Shown here: piece after piece, positions 1-5,034 of the stretch
How positions within the stretch are numbered: the stretch's first letter is position 1
Layout of the letters: each line of letters begins with the position of its first letter
Program-made: the position numbers and the translations under genes
Assembly (NCBI GenBank): GCA_018067055.1
Contig: JAGPVK010000173.1
Span: 1 to 5,034, forward strand
Length of the DNA: 5,034 nt
Origin: Sphingomonadales bacterium
Lineage (GTDB): Bacteria; Pseudomonadota; Alphaproteobacteria; Sphingomonadales; Sphingomonadaceae
Direction of reading: 5' to 3'
Notes under the pieces: generated by a model
Databases searched by the model: none
What the model was told of the DNA's origin: nothing
What the model saw: the letters and a program-made list of their open reading frames with translations, nothing else

Positions 1-387
1 AAGCTTGAATTTGGCTATGCTTCGCCGCTTGCCTCGCAATATCTGGATGGCGAAAGGGCGCTGGCCAATCTCGGCGGCAAGGATCTGCGCAAGCCGGTTC
101 AGGTCGCGGTGATCAGTTCGATGGACGGGATCAAGCCGGCCGGAATTATCGGTTCGGTGTTCGGCACGGCGAAAGCACAAGACCGGAATGACGATGGCAG
201 CGCAATCGGCAGCAATGCAGGTTACGGACGCAGCGCTGCGGATTCCAGTCCCGGCCGGGGTGCAGGAACCGCGCAGGCCCGGACGACACGGGTGGCGCAA
301 ATCGAAGACAAGCTGCTCGATGACGGGCTGGTTCGCGATCTTGGCCGCAAAGCCATCGCCGAAAAAATTCAAGGCCTGGCCGAATGA
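1..387 (+). CDS. ftsL: Putative cell division protein FtsL, C-terminal part (5' end outside window)
   Basis: Frame 1 is open from the first base to the TGA at 385-387, giving 128 residues without a start. By position (directly before ftsI, overlapping it by 4 bases) this is the ftsL slot of the dcw cluster. FtsL is a small bitopic inner-membrane protein that, with FtsB and FtsQ, recruits and activates the FtsW-FtsI septal synthase. No membrane segment or coiled coil is visible here; these would lie upstream. Visible residues 1-25 (KLEFGYASPLASQYL...) could be the end of the conserved FtsL region. Residues about 56-97 are rich in Gly, Ser, Ala, Asp and Arg and look disordered. Residues 100-128 (IEDKLLDDGLVRDLGRKAI...) look helical and amphipathic. 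The call rests mainly on gene order, because FtsL is poorly conserved in sequence. An unrelated small protein inserted between rsmH and ftsI is the alternative. Confidence 0.6.
   Translation, partial: KLEFGYASPLASQYLDGERALANLGGKDLRKPVQVAVISSMDGIKPAGIIGSVFGTAKAQDRNDDGSAIGSNAGYGRSAADSSPGRGAGTAQARTTRVAQIEDKLLDDGLVRDLGRKAIAEKIQGLAE
371..374 (+). promoter_or_regulatory. Weak ribosome binding site for ftsI
   Basis: AAGG lies 9 bases before the ftsI ATG at 384, within the last codons of the FtsL-like gene. It is a short match; the 4-base ATGA overlap suggests reinitiation contributes to ftsI translation. Confidence 0.4.
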
Positions 388-2102
388 CAACACTTCTGGC
401 CAACAGCAAGAAGGTGCAATTGTCGGGAAAAGCCAAGGAAATCACTGCCAGCGCGCATTTTCGGCTGATGATTTTGCTGCTGGTTTTTCTCGCCGCCTTC
501 ACGATCGTCATCGGTCGATTGATCAGCCTCACCATCTTGGAAGATGCCGCACCCTATCGGGCATCGAGTAGCGCATTCATTCCGCCGCGCGGCGATATTG
601 TCGACCGCAATGGCGTTCCGCTGGCGCGGACGATGCGGGGCTATGCCGTTCGCGTGGTGCCGGCCCGGTTGCTTGGCGACAAGCAGGTGCTGGCGCGCCA
701 GCTTGCCGCGATTTTTCCGGACACCAGCGCGGCAAGTTTTCTGAAGAAGCTCAACGGTTCCCACCCTACCTATCTCCGGCGCCGGGCGCTGCCGGAAGAG
801 GTCAAGCAGATCCATGCGCTGGGTGAAATCGGGATCGAATTTCCGCGCGAGAATGAGCGCCTCTATCCCCAGCGCGAACTGGCGGCGCATGTGCTTGGTT
901 ATGTCAACGCCGACGGCGACGGCGTGATGGGCATGGAGCGTGCGCTCAACGATCGTCTCGTCGACAGAAGCCTGCGTGCCACGCCGGCGATGCTGTCGAT
1001 CGACAGTCGGGTGCAGTCTGCGCTGGAAAGCGAATTGCAGGATGCGATGATCATGACCGAGGCGCGTGGCGCTGCGGGGATCATATTGGATGTGGAAACC
1101 GGCGAAGTCATGGCGCTGGCCTCGTTGCCGATGTTCGATCCGAACAAGATTCGCCGGGCATCCATGAAGCACCAGAATAATGAAGTGACCCAGAGCGTGT
1201 TCGAACTGGGCTCGACCTTCAAGCCATTGACCATCGCCGCTGCGCTCGATGCCGGGACCGTCACCGATCTGGCGGTTCGCTATAATGCGATGGAACCGAT
1301 CAAGATCGGCGGCTTTACGATCAAGGACGATCATAGTCAGGGTCGCTATCTGAATGTGCCGGAAACTTTGGTGCACAGTTCCAATATCGTCACCGCCCGG
1401 ATCGCCGACAATCTGGGCCAGAAACCCATGGAGAGCATGTTCCGCCGACTCGGATTTGACCAAAGGCCGCATATCGAACTGTTTGAACGCGGCCAACCGC
1501 TTTGGCCGCGAAACTGGGGACGGGTCACCAATATGACCGTCGCTTATGGCCATGGCATTGCGGTGACTCCGCTGCATCTTGCCAGCGCTTATGCAGCGCT
1601 GGTGAATGGCGGTATCTGGCGTCCGGCAACCCTGCTGAAGGTGGAGCCGGGCAAGGAAGCCAAGGGCCGCCGCGTGTTCAAGGCGGCGACCAGCGCCCGG
1701 ATGCGGCAGCTGCTCAGGATGATCGTGTCGGACGGCACCGGCCGTAAGGCGGATGCGCCGGGCTACCGGATTGGCGGCAAAACCGGCTCGGCCGAAAAAC
1801 CTTCCGAAGGCGGCTATAACAAGACGTCGCTGGTTTCGACCTTTGCCGCTGCATTTCCGATGGACAATCCGCGCTATATTGTCATTGCGATGCTCGATGA
1901 ACCCAAGGGCACCGCAGAAACATCCTTCCAGCGCACAGCCGGCTGGACCACAGCGCCGGTGGTGCGAAAAGTCGTATCGCGTGTCGGTCCGATGCTCGGG
2001 GTCATTCCCGATGAACATCGCGATGTCGATGTATCGGAACTGACGCCCCTGCTATGGAAACCCAAAGCCACTTCCGAAGAGCAAAGCCATGCGACTGAAT
2101 AG
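384..2102 (+). CDS. ftsI: Septal peptidoglycan D,D-transpeptidase FtsI (PBP3)
   Basis: Class B penicillin-binding protein of 572 residues (E. coli FtsI has 588). It cross-links peptidoglycan at the division septum, working with the glycosyltransferase FtsW. A short cytoplasmic N-terminus is followed by one membrane segment at about 27-48 (LMILLLVFLAAFTIVIG core). The PBP dimerisation/pedestal domain begins with RGDIVDRNG at 69-77. The transpeptidase domain spans about 220-525 and carries all three active-site motifs: STFK with nucleophile Ser267 and Lys270, SSN at 322-324, and KTGS at 456-459. YGHGIAVTPL at 378-387 is also typical. The last ~35 residues are charged and look like a variable tail. 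The ATG at 384 overlaps the upstream stop as ATGA, with AAGG at 371-374 as a modest ribosome site. The 3' end overlaps murE by 14 bases. The third motif reads KTGS rather than the commoner KTGT, which the family tolerates. Confidence 0.96.
   Translation: MTTLLANSKKVQLSGKAKEITASAHFRLMILLLVFLAAFTIVIGRLISLTILEDAAPYRASSSAFIPPRGDIVDRNGVPLARTMRGYAVRVVPARLLGDKQVLARQLAAIFPDTSAASFLKKLNGSHPTYLRRRALPEEVKQIHALGEIGIEFPRENERLYPQRELAAHVLGYVNADGDGVMGMERALNDRLVDRSLRATPAMLSIDSRVQSALESELQDAMIMTEARGAAGIILDVETGEVMALASLPMFDPNKIRRASMKHQNNEVTQSVFELGSTFKPLTIAAALDAGTVTDLAVRYNAMEPIKIGGFTIKDDHSQGRYLNVPETLVHSSNIVTARIADNLGQKPMESMFRRLGFDQRPHIELFERGQPLWPRNWGRVTNMTVAYGHGIAVTPLHLASAYAALVNGGIWRPATLLKVEPGKEAKGRRVFKAATSARMRQLLRMIVSDGTGRKADAPGYRIGGKTGSAEKPSEGGYNKTSLVSTFAAAFPMDNPRYIVIAMLDEPKGTAETSFQRTAGWTTAPVVRKVVSRVGPMLGVIPDEHRDVDVSELTPLLWKPKATSEEQSHATE
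1488..1510 (+). repeat. Perfect 9-bp inverted repeat (hairpin) inside ftsI
   Basis: The arms 1488-1496 (CGCGGCCAA) and 1502-1510 (TTGGCCGCG) are perfectly complementary and flank a 5-base loop, CCGCT. The stretch encodes residues near 369 in the transpeptidase domain. No T-run follows, so it is not a rho-independent terminator. The repeat is seen directly; any role is unknown and it may be chance in GC-rich coding sequence. Confidence 0.5.
1582..1602 (+). repeat. Perfect 8-bp inverted repeat (hairpin) inside ftsI
   Basis: The arms 1582-1589 (CCAGCGCT) and 1595-1602 (AGCGCTGG) flank a 5-base loop, TATGC. The stretch encodes part of LASAYAALVNGG, a conserved transpeptidase segment, so protein constraint and codon bias may be enough to explain it. 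No T-run follows. Confidence 0.45.
2076..2081 (+). promoter_or_regulatory. Probable ribosome binding site for murE
   Basis: GAAGAG, a partial Shine-Dalgarno match, sits 7 bases before the murE ATG at 2089, inside the ftsI tail codons. The match is weak, which fits a start that depends partly on ribosomes translating ftsI through the 14-base overlap. Confidence 0.45.
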
Positions 2103-3531
2103 TTTTGTGCCAGGTCTCGCCGGCGATGCGGGAGAGCAGAGCGTCACCGGCTTTGCCATTGATCATCGCAAGATCGCGCCAGGCAATATTTTTGGTGCAT
2201 TCCGGGGTGCCAAGTTCAACGGCGAAGATTTTATCGAAGCGGCGATCAGCGCCGGAGCGATTGCCATTGTGGCCCATCCGGATGCGCAAGTCGAAGGCGC
2301 CGTGCATATTGTCGATGATGAGCCTCGGCGATTATTTGCCCAGATGGCAGCGCGCTATTTCACCCCGACACCGACACATGTGGCAGCGGTCACCGGCACC
2401 AACGGCAAGACCTCGATCGCCGAACTGACTCGTCAGCTGTGGCGGATGGACGGCTTTAACAGCGCGTCGATCGGAACGCTGGGTGTCACCACCGCTGATG
2501 AGCAGGTCAAGACCGGATTGACGACCCCTGATATTGTCACCTTTCTGTCCAACATGTCCGGCCTTGCGCGGGAAGGGGTCAGCCACGCGATTTTTGAAGC
2601 GTCCAGCCACGGCCTTTCGCAATATCGCACGGAAGGTCTGCCGGTTAATGTTGGTGCCTTCACCAATCTGAGCCGGGATCATCTCGACTATCATGGCGAC
2701 ATGGACAGCTATTTCGAAGCCAAGATGCGGCTGTTCGACGAGGTTGTTTCGAGCGACGGAACCGCTGTGATCTGGGCCGATGATGATCCGTGGTCGGGGA
2801 AAGTGATCCAGCGTGCCATTGATCGCGGGCTCGAACTGTTCACGGTCGGAGAGAAGGGCAGCACGCTGCAGCTGGTATCGCAGACCCCGACCCATTTGGG
2901 CCAGGTCCTGATGGTCAAGGCGCAGGGCAATACTCACCGCATCTCGCTGCCACTGATCGGTGCCTATCAGGCCGCCAATATCCTGTGCGCCGCAGCGATC
3001 GTTCTGGCCACCGGCGGGCAGCTGGAAAATATCTTCGATCATATGCAGCGGGTGCAGCCGGTACGCGGCCGGATGGAGCGAGCAGTCATTACCCGCGCCG
3101 GTGCACCGGTCTATGTCGACTATGCGCACACGCCGGACGCCCTGCGCGCGGCGATCGAAGCCTTGCGTCCGCATGTGACCGGCCAGCTGATCACGATATT
3201 CGGCGCCGGCGGCGATCGCGACAAGGGCAAGCGGCCCGAAATGGGCAAGATTGCGGTTGCAAAGTCCGATCATGTGATCGTCACCGATGACAATCCGCGC
3301 AGCGAGGATCCGGCTGCCATCCGCGCCGCAATCATGGCTGGGGCAACCGGTGCCGAGGAAGTGGCCGATCGCCGCGCCGCGATTGCCAGGGCGATAGAGT
3401 TGGCCGGTCCGCAGGACATCATCCTGCTCGCTGGCAAGGGCCACGAACAGGGGCAGATCGTCGGCGACCGGGTGATCCCGTTTGATGATGTTGAAGTTGC
3501 CCGGGAATGCGCCGGAGCGCAGCCCTTATGA
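2089..3531 (+). CDS. murE: UDP-N-acetylmuramoyl-L-alanyl-D-glutamate--2,6-diaminopimelate ligase MurE
   Basis: Cytoplasmic Mur ligase of 480 residues, normal length. It uses ATP to add meso-diaminopimelate to UDP-MurNAc-L-Ala-D-Glu. The N-terminal UDP-binding domain covers about 1-90. The central ATPase domain has the P-loop VTGTNGKTS at 101-109, TTP at 145-147, EASSHGL at 170-176, DHLDYHG at 197-203, and Lys212 in EAKMRLF, the position of the carbamylated lysine of the family. The C-terminal domain has DYAHTPD at 344-350, GAGGDRDKGKRP at 372-383, DNPR at 401-404 and AGKGHE at 448-453. DNPR is the known signature for meso-DAP rather than lysine as substrate. The ATG at 2089 lies inside the end of ftsI; GAAGAG at 2076-2081 can serve as ribosome site, 7 bases away, and residues 20-32 (TGFAIDHRKIAPG) fit the family's N-terminus. 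The N-terminal DSR motif of Mur ligases reads DHR here (25-27). Confidence 0.97.
   Translation: MRLNSFVPGLAGDAGEQSVTGFAIDHRKIAPGNIFGAFRGAKFNGEDFIEAAISAGAIAIVAHPDAQVEGAVHIVDDEPRRLFAQMAARYFTPTPTHVAAVTGTNGKTSIAELTRQLWRMDGFNSASIGTLGVTTADEQVKTGLTTPDIVTFLSNMSGLAREGVSHAIFEASSHGLSQYRTEGLPVNVGAFTNLSRDHLDYHGDMDSYFEAKMRLFDEVVSSDGTAVIWADDDPWSGKVIQRAIDRGLELFTVGEKGSTLQLVSQTPTHLGQVLMVKAQGNTHRISLPLIGAYQAANILCAAAIVLATGGQLENIFDHMQRVQPVRGRMERAVITRAGAPVYVDYAHTPDALRAAIEALRPHVTGQLITIFGAGGDRDKGKRPEMGKIAVAKSDHVIVTDDNPRSEDPAAIRAAIMAGATGAEEVADRRAAIARAIELAGPQDIILLAGKGHEQGQIVGDRVIPFDDVEVARECAGAQPL
3513..3516 (+). promoter_or_regulatory. Probable ribosome binding site for murF, supporting the 3528 start
   Basis: GGAG lies 11 bases before the ATG at 3528, slightly longer than ideal spacing. 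It lies downstream of the alternative ATG at 3507, which has only a GGG directly next to it and a weak GAAG at 3493-3496. This favours 3528 as the murF start, with coupling to the end of murE through the ATGA overlap. Confidence 0.5.
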
Positions 3532-4925
3532 CCGCGCTCTGGACATCAGCCGCGATAGCGGAGGCCACATCGGGCAAGGCCAGCGCCGATTTTTCTGCCA
3601 ACGGCGTCGCCTTTGACTCGCGCGAAATCGGTCCCGGCGATCTGTTCATTGCCTTGAAGGGCGAACATAGTGACGGCCATCTGCACGTCGAGCAGGCCTT
3701 TGCCTCCGGCGCTGCTGGCGCCATTGTCAGTCAACCGGTCGCGGGTCCTCATATTCTGGTTTCCGACACCGCCCGGGCGCTGGACGCGCTGGGCAAGGCG
3801 TCGCGGTCGCGTACCGACGCGAAAATCATCGGGGTTACCGGTTCGGTTGGCAAAACCGGCACCAAGGAAGCGCTATATGCCGCCCTTGACCGCTGTTCCT
3901 TCGGCAAGGCCCACCGCTCGGTCAAAAGCTATAACAATCATGTCGGCGTCCCGCTCAGCCTGTCGCGGATGCCGCAAGACACGCAATATGGTATTTTTGA
4001 AATGGGCATGAATCACGCCCATGAACTGTCGGCGCTGACTCGTCTGGTGCGCCCGGATGCCGCAATCATCACCGCCATCGCGCCGGCCCATATCGGTAAT
4101 TTCGCCAATGGCGAGATTGGCATTGTTGATGCCAAGGCCGAGATATTTGAAGGGCTGACGCCCGGCGGCACCGCGATCATCCCGCATGACAGCCCGCATT
4201 TTCAGCGATTGCGCAAAAAGGCAGAACGCCATGCGGGAGAGGTCATATCCTTCGGATTCGATGCAGGAGCCGATGTGCGCGCGATTGACGTCGTTGCTGC
4301 GCCCCGGGGCGGCTCGCTGGTCACCGCAAAGCTCGGCGATCGCAGTCTCTGTTTCACCATTGCCGAGGCCGGGCGGCATTGGGTGTCCAATTCCCTGGCG
4401 ATCCTCGCGGCGGTGCGCGCTGTCGGCGGCGATCTGGCAACCGCCGGTCTGGCGCTCGCCGAAATGGGCGGCATTGATGGCCGTGGGCGTCGTCATCTCA
4501 TCACGCTCAAATCCGGTGGCAAGGCGACCGTCATCGATGAAAGCTACAATGCCAATCCGGCGTCGATGAAGGCTACGCTGCAACATTTCGCCGCAGAGAA
4601 AATTGCTGGCCGCAAAATTGTCCTGTTGGGCGCGATGGGCGAGCTGGGCGAGCAATCCGCGCATTATCACAGTGCCTTGGCCGAAGATATTCTGCAGTCG
4701 GGAGCCGAAGCGATCATCTTGGTCGGCGAGGATATGACACATACTGCCGCGAAACTGGAACAGGGCCTTGATCGGGGCGTGAAAATGTCACATGCCAGCA
4801 GCGCTTCGGAAGCGCTGACCGAGGTCGCAAAATTGATCAGCGACGGGGACAGCCTTCTGGTCAAGGGTTCAAATTATCTGGGGCTTTCCTCCGCGGTTTC
4901 CGCGCTGGTGAGCGGGGAGTATTGA
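3528..4925 (+). CDS. murF: UDP-N-acetylmuramoyl-tripeptide--D-alanyl-D-alanine ligase MurF
   Basis: Cytoplasmic Mur ligase of 465 residues that uses ATP to add D-Ala-D-Ala to the UDP-MurNAc tripeptide made by MurE, completing the soluble pentapeptide precursor. The N-terminal substrate domain has DSREIGPGDLF at 30-40. The ATPase domain has the P-loop GVTGSVGKTGTK at 92-103, SYNNHVGVPL at 124-133 and FEMGMNH at 147-153. The C-terminal domain has DESYNANP at 327-334, LGAMGELG at 357-364 and VKGSNYLG at 435-442. Two in-frame ATGs are possible. The one at 3507 would add seven residues (MRRSAAL) and overlap murE by 25 bases. I prefer 3528: it gives an ATGA overlap with the murE stop, like the ftsI start, has GGAG at 3513-3516 upstream, and gives the usual MurF beginning (MTALWTSAAIAEAT). 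The function is secure; the start is somewhat less so. Confidence 0.95.
   Translation: MTALWTSAAIAEATSGKASADFSANGVAFDSREIGPGDLFIALKGEHSDGHLHVEQAFASGAAGAIVSQPVAGPHILVSDTARALDALGKASRSRTDAKIIGVTGSVGKTGTKEALYAALDRCSFGKAHRSVKSYNNHVGVPLSLSRMPQDTQYGIFEMGMNHAHELSALTRLVRPDAAIITAIAPAHIGNFANGEIGIVDAKAEIFEGLTPGGTAIIPHDSPHFQRLRKKAERHAGEVISFGFDAGADVRAIDVVAAPRGGSLVTAKLGDRSLCFTIAEAGRHWVSNSLAILAAVRAVGGDLATAGLALAEMGGIDGRGRRHLITLKSGGKATVIDESYNANPASMKATLQHFAAEKIAGRKIVLLGAMGELGEQSAHYHSALAEDILQSGAEAIILVGEDMTHTAAKLEQGLDRGVKMSHASSASEALTEVAKLISDGDSLLVKGSNYLGLSSAVSALVSGEY
4799..4817 (+). repeat. 19-base near-perfect palindrome late in murF
   Basis: The arms 4799-4807 (CAGCGCTTC) and 4809-4817 (GAAGCGCTG) are exact reverse complements around a single central G. 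As RNA this can fold into an 8-bp stem with a 3-base CGG loop. It lies about 110 bases before the mraY start and encodes the murF segment around SASEAL. It has no T-tract, so termination is unlikely; it could slow ribosomes or RNase, or be chance. Confidence 0.5.
4914..4919 (+). promoter_or_regulatory. Ribosome binding site for mraY
   Basis: GGGGAG ends 5 bases before the mraY ATG at 4925. It is the strongest Shine-Dalgarno match in the window and sits inside the last codons of murF. Together with the 1-base TGATG stop-start overlap it suggests that mraY can be reinitiated by ribosomes finishing murF and also loaded directly. Confidence 0.75.
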
Positions 4926-5034
4926 TGTTTTATTTGCTGGCCCAATGGCTTGAATTCGAAGGCATTTTCAATGTCTTTCGCTACCTGAGCTTCCGTTCCG
5001 GCGCTGCGGTATCGACATCGCTGTTCATCGGCCT
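4925..5034 (+). CDS. mraY: Phospho-N-acetylmuramoyl-pentapeptide-transferase MraY, N-terminal part (3' end outside window)
   Basis: Only the first 36 codons plus two bases are present. MraY is the integral membrane enzyme that transfers phospho-MurNAc-pentapeptide from UDP to undecaprenyl phosphate, making lipid I from the MurF product. The visible start, MFYLLAQWLEFEGIFNVFRY followed by LSFRSGAAVSTSLFIG, matches the family pattern of a short hydrophobic stretch, then FNVFxYLxFR, then the first membrane helix. The E. coli protein has FNVFSYLTFR at the same place. The ATG at 4925 shares its A with the murF TGA stop (4923-4925), and a strong ribosome site lies 5 bases upstream. The catalytic aspartates lie beyond the window. 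Position directly after murF is the standard dcw order and supports the call. Confidence 0.92.
   Translation, partial: MFYLLAQWLEFEGIFNVFRYLSFRSGAAVSTSLFIG

Noticed and set aside
1..6. The window begins exactly at AAGCTT, a HindIII site
   Set aside because: Probably chance or an old cloning-fragment boundary; it falls in an open coding frame and tells nothing about biology.
188..571. A 127-codon + strand frame spanning the ftsL-ftsI junction
   Set aside because: It overlaps the FtsL-like frame and the start and membrane segment of ftsI. Its translation is Arg/Gln/Ser-rich, with no membrane segment or domain. The ftsI frame explains this DNA.
369..2018. A 549-codon open frame on the - strand, opposite ftsI
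   Set aside because: It mirrors a clear ftsI gene with all motifs intact. Its translation is rich in Arg, His, Gln and Gly, with no recognisable domain, as expected from the complement of GC-rich codons. No sign of an independent gene.
2332..3444. A 370-codon open frame on the - strand, opposite murE
   Set aside because: Same pattern: fully inside murE, His/Arg/Gly-rich, no motif or membrane pattern. It is a shadow of murE codon bias.
3837..3864. MurF P-loop reads GKTGTK instead of the more familiar GKTTTK or GKTSVK
   Set aside because: The lysine and threonine that bind phosphate are present, and Gly at this position is known in MurF proteins of this type, so it is not a defect.
3873..4742. 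A 289-codon open frame on the - strand, opposite murF
   Set aside because: Fully inside murF and of shadow-type composition, with no recognisable family features.
4799..4817. Palindrome considered as a transcription terminator for murF
   Set aside because: No T-run follows, it lies within coding sequence, and mraY begins at the murF stop, so termination here would break the conserved operon.

Overview
This window is a segment of a bacterial division and cell-wall (dcw) cluster. All genes lie on the + strand, with no intergenic space. The order is an FtsL-like 3' end, ftsI, murE, murF and the first codons of mraY, the conserved dcw order. GC content is high (roughly 60% by eye, not counted). 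The meso-diaminopimelate-type MurE motif (DNPR) and a single-pass division transpeptidase point to a Gram-negative bacterium. The wording of several stretches fits an alphaproteobacterium, most likely a sphingomonad: KTGSAEKP...FPMDNPRY in FtsI, TGFAIDHRKIAPG in MurE and the MTALWTS start of MurF. The phylum-level call is fairly secure. The order- or genus-level call is inference from recalled family patterns, not from a search.

Layout. Bases 1-387 hold the last 128 codons of a protein in the ftsL slot; its start lies upstream. ftsI (384-2102) encodes the septal peptidoglycan transpeptidase PBP3. murE (2089-3531) and murF (3528-4925) encode the consecutive cytoplasmic ligases that add meso-DAP and D-Ala-D-Ala to the UDP-MurNAc peptide. 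mraY (4925-5034, cut by the window end) begins the membrane step that makes lipid I. Every junction overlaps (4, 14, 4 and 1 bases), so the set is almost certainly one transcript with translational coupling. No promoter or rho-independent terminator is visible.

How the genes work together. MurE and MurF complete the soluble pentapeptide precursor, MraY moves it onto undecaprenyl phosphate, and FtsI cross-links the resulting material at the septum, where FtsL-type proteins help recruit and activate the synthase complex.

I found no tRNA, rRNA, mobile element, CRISPR array, riboswitch or sign of horizontal transfer. There is no gene-free stretch to describe. This is a conserved housekeeping locus and I see no new system in it. 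The points worth a second look are small: a long low-complexity tail on the FtsL-like protein, a DSR-to-DHR change in the MurE nucleotide-binding region, some intragenic inverted repeats, and the choice of murF start.
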